DNA of 64,000 bases from the NCBI GenBank assembly GCA_027886185.1, contig WOAB01000125.1, positions 1-64,000 of the forward strand, read 5' to 3'. A program made the position numbers and the translations under genes. The stretch comes from Rheum nobile. Its lineage: Eukaryota > Streptophyta > Magnoliopsida > Caryophyllales > Polygonaceae. The first letter of the stretch is position 1. The number at the start of each line of letters is the position of its first letter. Under the pieces are notes generated by a model, which ran no database searches, was not told where the DNA came from, and worked only from the letters and a program-made list of their open reading frames with translations. Shown here piece after piece: positions 31,590 through 43,167 of this stretch.

Positions 31590-31976
31590 GGACCCCGGTA
31601 TTACAAAAAACCGGGGTCCCGTTTTTTTTTTTTTTTTTTTTTAAAAAAAACAGATCCCGAACCCCGGTTATTTCGAAATACTGGGGTCCACCTCTATAAG
31701 TACATAGAGACTTGTTGAGGCGGACCTATAGAGGCCCGCCTCAACAAGTGTTTACTTATTGAGGCGGGCCTCAACAAGTCCCTCATTTTGGCGCCAAAGT
31801 GAGGGACTTGTTGAGGCGGGCTTCGGAGGCCCGCCTCAATAAGGTCCTTTTAGAGGCGTAAAATGTCCGCCTCAAAAAGTGTCTCTACTTGTTGCAGTCC
31901 CCTTAGTTGAAGTGAACGGTGTTCGTCTCAATAAGTGTCCAAAGGCCCACCTCTATAAGGATTTTTTCCACTAGTG
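31590..31976. repeat. Right subterminal repeats of Pack-CACTA 1
   Basis: Two layers are seen. Inner: GGGACCCCGGTATTACAAAA with its inverse (31590-31690), around a poly-T run. Outer (31700-31976): GAGGCGGGC words, and a TCATTTTGGCGCCAAAGTGA palindrome near 31780-31806. The outer layer matches 62155-62438 closely; the inner layer does not. Confidence 0.8.
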
Positions 31977-31979
31977 AGT

Positions 31980-32627
31980 AAAGGAAAAAACACCCTGCTT
32001 AACATCAATAAGTGTACCTGCAGTAGCTAGAAAGGGTCTTCCCAATATAATAGGAACAGGAAAATCAACCTCAATATCAAGGATAATAAAATCCACAGGA
32101 ATGTAGAACTTACCTATCTGGATGGGAATGTCCTCTAAAATACCTATTGGATGCGCAGTGGATCTGTCTGCCATGAAAAGAGTCATCCTCACTGGTCTCG
32201 GCTCTCCCAAATCTAGCTTCTTGCATATGGATAGCAGAATCAAACTCACACTGGCTCTCAAATCACACAAAGCATTGTAGGTGATATTGCCAATCACCAT
32301 AGGGACATGAAAGCTTTCAGGGTCTTCAAGCTTAGGAGGCAATTTATTCTGAATTAGAGCGCTACACTCCTGGCTCAGGGAGACGGACTGGTAGTCATCC
32401 AGCCTCCTCTTGTTGGACAAAATTTCTTTCAAGAACTTCACATATGCTGGCATCTGCTTTAGAGCGTCGGTGAAGGGAATGTTGATGTAGAGCTTTTTCA
32501 ACATCTCCACAAATTTGCCATATTGCTGATCTAATTGAGCCTGAGCTCTCCTTTGTGGGAAAGGGAGAGGCGGCTTGTAAGCTGGTGGTGGCACATATCT
32601 TGGCTCCTTTTCTGGCTCCTTCTCTTG
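31980..32627 (-). pseudogene. Athila gag C-terminus and protease
   Basis: The frame starts at the LARD insertion and contains a Pro-rich stretch, FVEMLKKLYINIPFTDALKQ and YVKFLKEILSNKRRL, the conserved Athila Gag-protease junction, then the protease with ALCDLRASVSLILLS and GILEDIPIQIGKFYIPVDF, ending with PIILGRPFLATAGTLID. Functional copies have D-L-G-A-S at the active site; here Gly is Arg, so it is inactive. It continues from gag at 38446. Confidence 0.82.
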
Positions 32628-34251
32628 GATCATGTAACACCCCCAAATTTAACCCCATTTGGAAGCGCTACTGCCGATGACCCCGGGCGAAAACCCCGAA
32701 GTCACCCCAGGCTTTTCCGACGTCATAACTGACTTAAAACACAGTTACGATACTAAAATCATAACTTTTATTAAACCACATGGTCGCGGAATTACACGAT
32801 TCCTAAAACGACCCAAATACATCATCAATACAAAAATCAGAATTTACAACGGAAGACTTATAAACAAAATACAAAATAGCACAGCGGAAATCGTTTTAAA
32901 CACAAAGCGACAAAACAACTTGTCGAAAACAAAACACCGTTCATATTCATAGTCGCTCTAGCCTTCTCTGAACAGCAACACACCTGATGTGCCGAATCGA
33001 ACAGATGACACCAGCCAACCATGCAAGGAATATAAAGGTTGGTTAGTCTAAATGAATAGACTAGCAAGGGCACAAAGCAGAGTGGTTCGAAGCAGTCGCA
33101 TTAGGTTAGACTCATCGTCCCTCGAATAATAACCGAGTACGCTAGTCAACCATCATACTCCTACGAGAATATCAAAAGGTATGCACAAGAGAAGATTCTG
33201 GAGACCAAGTCTCACAGCAATCAATCCCAAAAAGAAGACTCCAAAATGAAATGAGCCTTATAGGAAACATGATAACAAATGTTGGAAAACATATCCAAAC
33301 ACACACAACCACATCACACAAGTATCGCATACGAGCGATTTACAACTAAGACGAGCTTTTCCTAGCTGCACTAGCGCCTAGCTGCACTACTCGCCAAACA
33401 TTTTAAATAAGTGCTTACTCATACGGCACTTTAATAATATGGTCAAGGCATTTTCATTATGTGCATACTCATGGCACGTATCTTATTTAAATGACCACAC
33501 ACCACATCACGTTACAAGCTTTTACATACATGTCCGCCACTCGCGAAACACATATCGAACCGGGTTGTGACACCTGCAGAGTGCACCACTTCTTACTCCA
33601 CTCGAGTATAGAAGTTAGTCATGACTCACCAATTTATTATAAAGAGACGACAGGACCTCCATCCATTGTCCCTACGAATACTCGTGCTAACTACACAGTT
33701 AAACACACAAACACACCACACAGAGCCATCACGGCCCCACCTGCACAACTATCCATATCTATGCCCACCTGGCAAACACCCTAGATTTAATAATCTAAAC
33801 ACACACAATAAATCACATCAAAGTCCCTTACGGCCTTCACCAGCACAAATCTAGAATAGACTAGCGTCGGTTCTAGCAAAATATACAACCTAGTATAATA
33901 TCTTCTTTTTAATCACATAACGTTATCAAACAATTCCAACATAATTAACAATCATCCCAAATTAATTAACAACAAAACTATTGATAATTAATTGAAGTAT
34001 GGAATGATGAGCAAGAGCGAACCGCCACTTGCCTTAAATCCGACAAGCTCGAACCAAGCAGAGCAACGTCTAGTTCCTGGATCTGAAACTGGAGAAAAAT
34101 CTTGGATAATAAATCCCTAAGAAATGGCCCATAACAAGACCCTAAGTTAGATTCAATACACTTATATATGAATCTAAAAGAACACAAGAAGAAATCAAAG
34201 GAAACGAGCAAAGCCCAAAGCCAAACCACAAAACACACAACTCGGACACAA

Positions 34252-34290
34252 TACCGCGATCGCGGCAGGTCGCGGTCGGTCGCGGTTTTG
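34252..34290. repeat. TCGCGG word island, downstream of LTR TATA
   Basis: Words CCGCGATCGCGG, GGTCGCGG and GGTCGCGGTT in 39 bases. It lies about 270 bases downstream of the LTR TATA box on the minus strand. The matching island of the other LTR is 37483-37521. Confidence 0.85.
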
Positions 34291-34556
34291 TGCTGTGACA
34301 GTGGCTAGCTCGCGAGACGACAATGGAGAATTTCTTACCCAAACCGATTTGTTTGCCTTCGATTTGTCTATGGTTCGATCTCCCAACACCACAAAGCTTC
34401 ACACAACACTCAAGAGCACCTTCTCAACTCAAGAGACACTCGAAATCTCCCACACACGAAGCTCCAAAACTGCTCAACAATGGTGAAAAACAGAGGAGAA
34501 ACAGAGGAGGAAGAAGAAGAGAAGAAGAAGAGTTAGAGAGCTCCGGTCTTCACCTC

Positions 34557-34564
34557 CTTTTATA
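34557..34564 (-). promoter_or_regulatory. TATA box of the LARD LTR
   Basis: Minus-strand GTGCTATAAAAGGAGGTG; the second copy is at 37788-37795. Confidence 0.65.
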
Positions 34565-34691
34565 GCACAAATCCGACACCTCCAAGGGGACAAGGGGACA
34601 AAGGCGAAGGGCCACTTGGCCTGCCCAGAAAATATCCCAGTCGAGCTACAGTAACCGCCTTCGAGGAAGACGACCGCCTCTGAAAAAGGCA

Positions 34692-34765
34692 TTACCGCGA
34701 TCGCGGTCGATCGCGGTTGATCGCGGCATCTCGCGTCAGGTCGCGGTTGATCGCGGTTTCTGGCC
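34692..34765. repeat. TCGCGG word island, upstream of LTR TATA
   Basis: Seven TCGCGG-type words in about 75 bases (ACCGCGATCGCGGTCGATCG and on, ending TCGCGGTTTCTGG). It lies about 130-200 bases upstream of the LTR TATA box on the minus strand. The counterpart is 37923-37996. Confidence 0.9.
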
Positions 34766-35209
34766 GACTTCACTAATTCTTATCCGAACTCAACTTGGGT
34801 TAATTTTCTTAATCCCGGGTTAAATATATTCGTGCATCATCTAGCACAAACATCTCAAGCAATTACCTCGCACAATTACCGTGCACAAATATCTTATATA
34901 AATACCGTGCACAAATATCTTATATAAATATCTTGCACAAATCCTTTATATAATTATCCTGCATATATTTGTGACACTCCCCAGGCCAACTAACACAGCT
35001 ACCAAGCCACCCAACCATCTTACATGATGCCGGTGCCGGTACTGGTGCCGCCTGAGAGTCCACAATTATCCTACACGAATATCTTATATAAATATTTTAC
35101 AACAATATCTTATATAATTATTTTGCAACGATATCTCATACAATTATTTTGCAACAATAACTCATACGAGTAAAGCTCAAAAATACCCTTAAAATTACGG
35201 GGTGTTACA

Positions 35210-35863
35210 TTACTACCCCCTTATTTTAAGTTTCGACCCCGAAACTTGCACTAAGCCAATGAGGAACCTACCTCAACAATAAACTTATTATCCGAACTTA
35301 ATATCCTTAATCATAACCGGCCTTATGCCATCTCTAACTTAAATCCTTTAAGAATAACTCAACACCTTCCTTTAAGATTCCTTAAATTTTCTCCAAACAT
35401 AATCACAATATCTCATTCCTACTTTCCTCGAAATGAATCACAAATGATACTACTCCTATTTCCTCAAAAAGAGTGATACCACAAGTCTTATAACCTCAAA
35501 GCATAACTCCTATTTCCTCAAACTCAAGTCTCACTAGAGATTCACTTTAACAGTCTCAAGAGAAGAGGCACGACTATGAACGGTGTAACTTTTTCACTTT
35601 TGAAAATTTCGAGCCTTCGCAAATATTTCAAACAAGTGAAAATATTCCAATGAATGAAAATATTTCAAACCGGTATGTAACACTCCCAAGCCTAGCTACC
35701 CCAGCAACCAAGCCACCCAGCCATCTTACATGATGCCGGTGCCGACACTGGTGCCGCCGGTGAGTTCACAAGAACCGTTCGAATATATTTTCAAACAAAA
35801 CGAGTAAATGGTCCATTAAATCCCAAAACCCGTTTTAAAAACTTTCGGCTCTGATACCATTTC
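35210..35863 (-). other. Interior of the LARD element, non-coding
   Basis: Only 654 bases, with a polypurine tract at the left and a primer-binding site at the right. No open frame. A roughly 95-base module at 35676-35770 (TGTAACACTCCCAAGCC to CCGCCGGTGAG) is a diverged copy of LTR sequence 34970-35064. Confidence 0.85.
35847..35859 (-). promoter_or_regulatory. tRNA-Met primer-binding site of the LARD
   Basis: Minus-strand TGGTATCAGAGCC, four bases from the inner edge of the right LTR. Confidence 0.9.
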
Positions 35864-38440
35864 TGTAACACCCCCAAATTTAACCCCATTTGGAAGCGCT
35901 ATTGCCGATGACCCCGGGCGAAAACCCCGAAGTCACCCCAGGCTTTTCCGACGTCATAACTGACTTAAAACACAGTTACGATACTAAAATCATAACTTTT
36001 ATTAAACCACATGGTCGCGGAATTACACGATTCCTAAAACGACCCAAATACATCATCAATACAAAAATCAGAATTTACAACGGAAGACTTATAAACAAAA
36101 TACAAAATAGCACAGCGGAAATCGTTTTAAACACAAAGCGACAAAACAACTTGTCGAAAACAAAACACCGTTCATATTCATAGTCGCTCTAGCCTTCTCT
36201 GAACAGCAACACACCTGATGTGCCGAATCGAACGGATGACACCAGCCAACCATGCAAGGAATATAAAGGTTGGTTAGTCTAAATGAATAGACTAGCAAGG
36301 GCACAAAGCAGAGTGGTTCGAAGCAGTCGCATTAGGTTAGACTCATCGTCCCTCGAATAATAACCGAGTACGCTAGTCAACCATCATACTCCTACGAGAA
36401 TATCAAAAGGTATGCACAAGAGAAGATTCTGGAGACCAAGTCTCACAGCAATCAATCCCAAAAAGAAGACTCCAAAATGAAATGAGCCTTATAGGAAACA
36501 TGATAACAAATGTTGGAAAACATATCCAAACACACACAACCACATCACACAAGTATCGCATACGAGCGATTTACAACTAAGACGAGCTTTTCCTAGCTGC
36601 ACTAGCGCCTAGCTGCACTACTCGCCAAACATTTTAAATAAGTGCTTACTCATACGGCACTTTAATAATATGGTCAAGGCATTTTCATTATGTGCATACT
36701 CATGGAACGTATCTTATTTAAATGACCACACACCACATCACGTTACAAGCTTTTACATACATGTCCGCCACTCGCGAAACACATATCGAACCGGGTTGTG
36801 ACACCTGCAGAGTGTACCACTTCTTACTCCACTCGAGTATAGAAGTTAGTCATGACTCACCAATTTATTATAAAGAGACGACAGGACCTCCATCCATTGT
36901 CCCTACGAATACTCGTGCTAACTACACAGTTAAACACACAAACACACCACACAGAGCCATCACGGCCCCACCTGCACAACTATCCATATCTATGCCCACC
37001 TGGCAAACACCCTAGATTTAATAATCTAAACACACACAATAAATCACATCAAAGTCCCTTACGGCCTTCACCAGCACAAATCTAGAATAGACTAGCGTCG
37101 GTTCTAGCAAAATATACAACCTAGTATAATATCTTCTTTTTAATCATATAACGTTATCAAACAATTCCAACATAATTAACAATCATCCCAAATTAATTAA
37201 CAACAAAACTATTGATAATTAATTGAAGTATGGAATGATGAGCAAGAGCGAACCGCCACTTGCCTTAAATCCGACAAGCTCGAACCAAGCAGAGCAACGT
37301 CTAGTTCCTGGATCTGAAACTGGAGCAAAATCTTGGATAATAAATCCCTAAGAAATGGCCCATAACAAGACCCTAAGTTAGATTCAATACACTTATATAT
37401 GAATCTAAAAGAACACAAGAAGAAATCAAAGGAAACGAGCAAAGCCCAAAGCCAAACCACAAAACACACAACTCGGACACAATACCGCAATCGCGGCAGG
37501 TCGCGGTCGGTCGCGGTTTTGTGCTGTGACAGTGGCTAGCTCGCGAGACGACAATGGAGAATTTCTTACCCAAACCGATTTGTTTGCCTTCGATTTGTCT
37601 ATGGTTCGATCTCCCAACACCACAAAGCTTCACACAACACTCAAGAGCACCTTCTCAACTCAAGAGACACTCGAAATCTCCCACACACGAAGCTCCAAAA
37701 CTGCTCAACAATGGTGAAAAACAGAGGAGAAACAGAGGAGGAAGAAGAAGAGAAGAAGAAGAGTTAGAGAGCTCCGGTCTTCACCTCCTTTTATAGCACA
37801 AATCCGACACCTCCAAGGGGACAAGGGGACAAAGGCGAAGGGCCACTTGGCCTGCCCAGAAAATATCCCAGCCGAGCTACAGTAACCGCCTTCGAGGAAG
37901 ACGACCGCCTCTGAAAAAGGCATTACCGCGATCGCGGTCGATCGCGGTTGATCGCGGCATCTCGCGTCAGGTCGCGGTTGATCGCGGTTTCTGGCCGACT
38001 TCACTAATTCTTATCCGAACTCAACTTGGGTTAATTTTCTTAATCCCGGGTTAAATATATTCGTGCATCATCTAGCACAAACATCTCAAGCAATTACCTC
38101 GCACAATTACCGTGCACAAATATCTTATATAAATACCGTGCACAAATATCTTATATAAATATCTTGCACAAATCCTTTATATAATTATCCTGCATATATT
38201 TGTGACACTCCCCAGGCCAACTAACACAGCTACCAAGCCACCCAACCATCTTACATGATGCCGGTGCCGGTACTGGTGCCGCCTGAGAGTCCACAATTAT
38301 CCTACACGAATATCTTATATAAATATTTTACAACAATATCTTATATAATTATTTTGCAACGATATCTCATACAATTATTTTGCAACAATAACTCATACGA
38401 GTAAAGCTCAAAAATACCCTTAAAATTACGGGGTGTTACA
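35864..38440 (-). repeat. 5' LTR of the LARD element
   Basis: Same as the left LTR at nearly every base, with TCGCGG islands at 37483-37521 and 37923-37996 and a TATA box at 37788-37795. One difference breaks a palindrome: CCGCAATCGCGG replaces CCGCGATCGCGG near 37485. Confidence 0.9.
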
Positions 38441-38445
38441 GATCA

Positions 38446-39956
38446 CAACTTCTTCAGGCTCTGCAACAACCTTGTCCTTCTTCTTGGCATCCATAGCTTT
38501 AGGAACCTCAAGTTGTTTTCCATTCCTTAAGAACACAACATTGATTTGCCCTTTTGGATTAGCTTTAGTCTGGCCTGGAAGTTGACCTTGCGGTCTAGGA
38601 GCATTTAAAGCATATTGAGCATGCAAGTTTTCATGATGTTTCAGTGTCGTATTCACTTTTTGCAGCTCCTTTAATATAAGGGCCATGTTGGGATCTTCAA
38701 ATGGTTGAGCAAAAGCCTGGTTTTGCGGTGGAAAGGCTCTTTGTTGAAATCCAGGGGGTGGTCTCTGCGCAGCCTGGTTGTTCCCATAGGAGAAATTTGG
38801 ATGATTCCTCCAACCAGGGTTATAAGTGTTGGAATATGGATCATTCTTAGGGCCCTTGTTGAAGTTGTTCATGTAGTTCGTCTCTCCCTAGGACTCACTA
38901 TGAGAAGCAAATGGGTGACAAGATGATATAGTATGGCCACCCTCTCCACAAAACTGACAGGCTACACCAGAAATAGCCTGTGTGGATTGCACTGCACCCT
39001 GAGCTTGAGACTTTTGCACTAACAAATTCAGCCTATTGATCTCTTGTGCCATAGCATCTATTTGAGCATGTTGGTGTGTCTCAGAATTGACCTCATACAT
39101 CCCTGCAGGCTTCTTGGAACTTGAAGTAGATCGCGGATCACTGTAATAGTGAGAGTGTTGAGCAGTATTCTCGATCAAGTCCCAAGCATCATCAACCTCC
39201 ATACTCATGATTCTTCCACCCGCTGAAGCATCAATGATTAGTCTGGTAGTACTGTCAATAGCATTGTAGAAGACATGCAGCAGGGTCCACTTTTGTTGCC
39301 CATGATGGGGGCACAAGTTCAGCAATTCCTTGAATCTTTCCCATCCTTCATAGAGACTCTTCACCCCTCATCTTGAAAGCAAGAATATGATTCCTCATCT
39401 CAGCAGTCTTCTTTGGTGGAAAGTATTTGTTGAGGAATGCCTTTGTTAACTCATCCTAAGTTGTTATCGAGCCAAAAGGTAGGGCCTTGAACCAAGCTTT
39501 GGCCCTGTCTCGTAGAGAGAATGAGAAGGCTCGCAGGAAAAGTGCATCTTGGGACACTTCATGGATCTTCAATGTATCCATCAGCTCAATAAAGGTAGCC
39601 AAATATTGGTGTGGGTTCTCAGAAGGTAGACCTCCAAACTGATACTACTGAACCATGTTGAGCAAGGAAGCTTTCAGCTCGAAGTTACGAGCTTGCACAA
39701 GAGGTCGGACAACACCAGAAATAGGACCAAGGTGATTTGGCATCACATAATCACCGAGCGTCATATGTGGCTCTTGAACTTCCAAAGCAGGATCTTGTTC
39801 CACTCTGTTGTCACCCATGGCTTGTTCTCTGGCTTCGCGTTGTTGTCTTCTTCGTGTGCGAAAAGTACGCTCAGGTTCGGGATCATAGTCGTTGAGATTA
39901 CTAGCGCTCAGGGCTCTTCGCATATGTAGAAAACAAGTCTGAAAGCAAAGCAACAA
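38446..39956 (-). pseudogene. Athila Gag
   Basis: The minus-strand pieces 39645-39956, 39364-38888 and 38872-38426 form one Gag. The first has the basic, Arg-rich N-terminus with TRRRQQREAREQAMGDNR. Then follow YLATFIELMDTLKIHEVS and AKAWFKALPFGSI (about 39480-39620) and the core segment SLYEGWERFKELLNLCPHHG. A zinc knuckle CQFCGEGGHTISSC lies at about 38915-38960, and a Gln/Pro/Asn-rich tail follows. Stops between the pieces and at about 38885 break the frame. The LARD insertion at 38440 separates it from the protease. It would form the particle that packages element RNA. Confidence 0.82.
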
Positions 39957-40025
39957 AAAACAAGATCAAAAATAAAACAAAGACTTAGTCGAACCAGTTG
40001 TAGGAAACAACTGATACTAGCAATA

Positions 40026-40043
40026 GCCCCGTCAACGGCGCCC
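40026..40043 (-). promoter_or_regulatory. tRNA-Asp-type primer-binding site of the Athila element
   Basis: The minus strand reads GGGCGCCGTTGACGGGGC a few bases from the LTR edge. It closely resembles the TGGCGCCGTTGCCGGGG primer site used by Athila/Tat elements. Confidence 0.7.
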
Positions 40044-40049
40044 GAAACT

Positions 40050-41500
40050 TGATAGGACAAAAACCTACCCACAAGTGTATGGATTCAGTTGTAGCTTTTC
40101 AAGTGTCGTTCCCAACGAGGACTATGTAGTATCTTTTGTAAACATAAACTGGTAAGCTAAGCCGTAAGAAAGGAAGATTTGTTTTTCTAATAACTAAGGA
40201 AATAAGAAAACAAGAAACAGAATTGCAAAAGATGGTTGTAAACAATTAGGGAGAAGATCCTAGGTCCAGGGATTCCCATAACAATGTCTTGGTAAACTTA
40301 CAGATATCTGCCTGAAATTAGTCTGAGCTTGTCTGAAGGTAAGCTATCTAATGTCTCTACTAACTTCTTTCAGACGATAATAGATGTGCCTAAATTATAA
40401 CTAACAATCGATGTCGCGCAGAGCTAATCAAATCTAGACCCTTTGGGCACTTAGAATCTAGGATCAAACTGGGTTAACATTTGCTATCGCGCTCCGCTAA
40501 GTCCAGGCAAACCTAGGGTTTCTATGATAACTTAGGATTTCATATGAGTAGTTAGGTTGATGTCGCATAAATAACACTTAGGTTCAATTCCTAGTAATCT
40601 GATAAAGTAATATCCTTTCAGACTCATACCCTATCTGAGTTACCTATTAAGGTTATCTCCTTTCAGACTCAAACCTAATAGAAACCTAATCAACATTCAT
40701 CAATTGCATTAAGAACTCTAGGATTGAATTAGACAAGATTCCAGATTTCAATTCAGGCAAATATCATGCACAAGTCTACCAATCCATTGTTGTGATCACC
40801 CCAACCCTAGAATTAAGAAATTAGTCAGACATGTTTGGAGAAACAATCAAAAACATCATATAAACACAAGAAATCATTCAACTAGATTAGAAGAAGAGAA
40901 ATACTTGATCAAATCCAGGGAAACAATCTCCAATCTTCAGAATTCTTCAAAGAAACTCCAAAACACAACTAGGGCTACAGAGGGTGGCAAAAAGTGGCAA
41001 AAGAGAAGTCGTGCCAAAAAAACCCTAGAAAGTATTTATACTGTCCAAAAATAAAAGGGTCGAAAAATAGCATTTCGGGACGTGGGGAGAGTGGCACGGT
41101 TTGTGACAAACCGTGCAGGTTTCGTCACAAACCGTGCGACACAACAGAGAGTAGCAAGACACGCGCACGGTTTGTCACAAACCGTGCCTCTTCACAGACA
41201 GTGATTTTCTCGGCTCTGGATGCGCACACGGTTTACAGCAAGCGGGCACGGTTTGTCACAAACCGTGCCAAGCTGCAGAATGCTCCTTTTTGTCTTCGTT
41301 CGCCTCTGAATTCGCCTGTGCACATCTCCAATGACGCCCATGCCTCGTAGGCAACCCAAAAGTCCACCAATGTACCTAAAATCACGCAGAAACTCGTGTA
41401 GACATCTAAACTAATGAAAACGATGCAACTAGCTAAAAATGTAGGATAATAGACATGAAAATGCTTAAACTACAACCTAAATGCATGTCCTAAATGTGCA
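40050..41500 (-). repeat. 5' LTR of the Athila-like element
   Basis: It starts TGATAGGACAAAAACC on the plus strand. The outer edge near 41500 is uncertain because no second LTR survives. A TATA-like CAGTATAAATACTTTC (minus strand, about 41030-41045) sits beside a cluster of GCACGGTTTGTCACAAACCG palindromes at 41095-41280. No open frame of interest. Confidence 0.6.
41095..41280. repeat. GCACGGTTTGTCACAAACCG palindrome cluster
   Basis: Three copies of the full palindrome (GCACGGTTTGTGACAAACCG-type, 23 bases, at about 41095, 41164 and 41248) plus half copies at about 41118 and 41225. It lies about 55-240 bases upstream of the minus-strand TATA-like site of the Athila LTR. Confidence 0.85.
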
Positions 41501-41542
41501 TAAAATGGATGTGATCTCTTAGATTGCATTTGACTTGTTCTA

Positions 41543-42739
41543 ATGGTACACGTTTTGCAAAAGGTTCCAACAAACGTTGACCTGAATCTCTATGAAATTA
41601 TGGATTTAAGGATAAAGCTGAATAAGCTTGTTTGGAACACTCAATTAACGAAGGATGGTTTTAAGGATGCATGGTGTAATCTGATGTCCGAGTATAGCCT
41701 TTAAAAAAATGATTGGTTCATTTGGATATTTTGACTCTGTCACTATTGGATAGCTTCGTTCTTTATAGGCATTCCAATGGGAGGACTTCATAGGACAAAT
41801 TCGAGATCAGATAGTCATAACAACTTCTTTGCTACATTCAAAGGGACAAATACCAACCTCATTGATTTCTTAACAAAGTTCAACAACGTAATTGATGCAC
41901 AACGGCATAAACATCATAAGTTGAGTTTCGATTCGACTACTTGCCTGCCTACTATGAATGCACCAATGAAAATTGAGAAGAGTTAAGTTGACATATTTAC
42001 AATACCAATGTTCTTGGAATTGTATACGAAAACTTACGCATCTCTATACTATTAATCACTAGTTGACATGACAAACAATGGAGATTTCCACACCTTCGAC
42101 ATAAAGGCTGAAATGGAAAAGATCTATGTTGTGAGCCACCATCTATCAGATGGTGATGGTTCTTGCTCTTGCAAGAAATTCACCAACACGGGGATGCCTT
42201 GTTGCCACATGTTCATGGTTTTTGTTAAATATGAGACTCGATGTGTTACCGAGCAGATTTGTTAAGGCTCGTTAGACAAAAGGTGTGACATTGAAGGCAA
42301 TCTTCGAGATTGATGGTTCTGTATATGAGGAATGTGCCCATATCAATTTGAGGAAGCATCTCTTAAAAGAGTTGTTGTTTGAGATGCACAATTGCGTGGC
42401 TTTAGTAGAAAACAATGTACATTAGATGAAGATGTTGTTGGTTGTCGTAGAGAATCATAAGGCATCACACATGTACACGTCCACTACTGAATCCGTGACT
42501 TTATCCAACCAGACTATATTCGAGACGTATGTTGGGGCGTTGTCGACAAATATCACAATATACCCCCCTAATCAAGCCCATAACAAGGGCAACGAGAAGC
42601 GTATCAAAGATGAGAGAGAGATTTCAATCATTAAGGATGACATGGGAAGCAAACGAGGATGTGCAAAAGGTGCAACCACTCCGGGCACAACATTTGGACT
42701 TGTAAGGAGCAAATCAACAAATCAACACATTATGCTTTA
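41543..42739 (+). pseudogene. FAR1-like MULE transposase, C-terminal half
   Basis: The translation shows VLQKVPTNVDLNLYEIMDLR, GLHRTNSRSDSHNNFFATFK (the conserved GM-x-T-T-x-R-S-E-S-x-N segment of FAR1/MULE transposases) and a SWIM zinc finger, CSCKKFTNTGMPCCHMFMVF, with C-x-C and C-x-H ligands. A CCHC zinc knuckle, CKRCNHSGHNIWTC, lies near 42660-42705. The order matches Mutator-related transposases and the FAR1/FHY3 transcription factors descended from them. The N-terminal DNA-binding and catalytic Asp regions are missing. Stops at about 41702, 41985 and 42262 plus frame changes make it a pseudogene. Confidence 0.78.
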
Positions 42740-42769
42740 ATTTTTAGTTAAACATTTCAAGGATTTAAA

Positions 42770-43167
42770 TGTGAGGGCGTGATGCACAATACAAAACATG
42801 TTAGGACACATGATAAAGCTTTTATGATGCACTTTTCAATTTTCATTATTGTTTGAAAGCACATTCCAATGTGAGAATGTTGTGCACAATACAAGACATT
42901 TCACGACACAAGAATACAGATGTTACGATGAACATTCCAGGTTTTGGAGCACATTACTAGCATTATATAACGTGCATTCATGTGAATGTATGAGGCATAA
43001 AATATAGGTAAACTGACGCACATTTGTTTTGAATCACACAACACATGTACTTTTATATAACAAAACTCGAAGTGAACATTTCTTTAAAGGACATAATGCA
43101 CATAACTATTGTAAAAGATCTATCGATTTTATACGATAGAGTTTACATCCTTAAGCAGGCACATTGA
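42770..43167. repeat. GCACATTC word array beside the transposase
   Basis: Words GCACATT, GCACAATACA and ACACATG recur at about 20-40-base spacing. Analogous words fill 46140-46510 and 47690-47800. It looks like the same class of array as at 430-1300, with a different word. Confidence 0.6.

Larger units (their letters stand above)
28181..31976 (+). mobile_element. Pack-CACTA element 1 with KH-protein and RecA exons
   Basis: Ends are CACTAGTGGAAAAAAC and its inverse, and the 3-base target duplication is AGT (28178-28180 and 31977-31979), both diagnostic of CACTA elements. Subterminal regions carry many GAGGCGGGC/GCCCGCCTC words. There is no transposase. The interior holds exon-intron pieces of two unrelated host genes, both on the plus strand. 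It is inserted in the Athila element between its protease and linker. Mobilisation would depend on an autonomous CACTA element elsewhere. Confidence 0.92.
32633..35209 (-). repeat. 3' LTR of the LARD element
   Basis: Contains a conserved block (32986-33020, see findings), a TATA box at 34557-34564 (minus strand, GCTATAAAAGG), and two TCGCGG word islands at 34252-34290 and 34692-34765. Open frames within it are not conserved as proteins beyond this family. Confidence 0.9.
32633..38440 (-). mobile_element. LARD-type LTR element with 2577-base LTRs and 654-base interior
   Basis: Two nearly identical LTRs (32633-35209 and 35864-38440, both 2577 bases) start TGTAACACCCCC and end GGGGTGTTACA. A perfect target duplication GATCA is at 32628-32632 and 38441-38445. 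The primer-binding site for tRNA-Met (35847-35859) lies beside the right LTR and the polypurine tract AAAATAAGGGGGTAGTAA (minus strand, about 35210-35227) beside the left one, giving minus orientation. There is no coding sequence. By eye I count about eight base differences between the LTRs, so the insertion is recent. It splits Athila gag. Confidence 0.95.
24868..41500 (-). mobile_element. Athila-like Ty3/gypsy retrotransposon, nested and truncated
   Basis: Reading right to left: an LTR (40050-about 41500), a primer-binding site of tRNA-Asp type, gag, protease, reverse transcriptase, RNase H, integrase and an extra ORF after integrase. This order and the tRNA-Asp-type primer site fit the Athila/Tat branch. 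Two later insertions split it: the Pack-CACTA at 28181-31976 and the LARD at 32633-38440. All ORFs carry stops or frameshifts, the protease active site is changed, the integrase C-terminus is deleted and the left LTR is missing, so it is dead. Confidence 0.85.

Noticed and set aside
32659..38004. Repeated open frames within the LARD LTRs as genes
   Set aside because: They occur in both LTRs only because the LTRs are near-identical; they cross regulatory repeats and have no family signature.
41095..41280. CRISPR-like array or riboswitch
   Set aside because: The palindromes have irregular spacing and sit in an LTR of a plant retrotransposon; there are no cas genes and no aptamer pattern.
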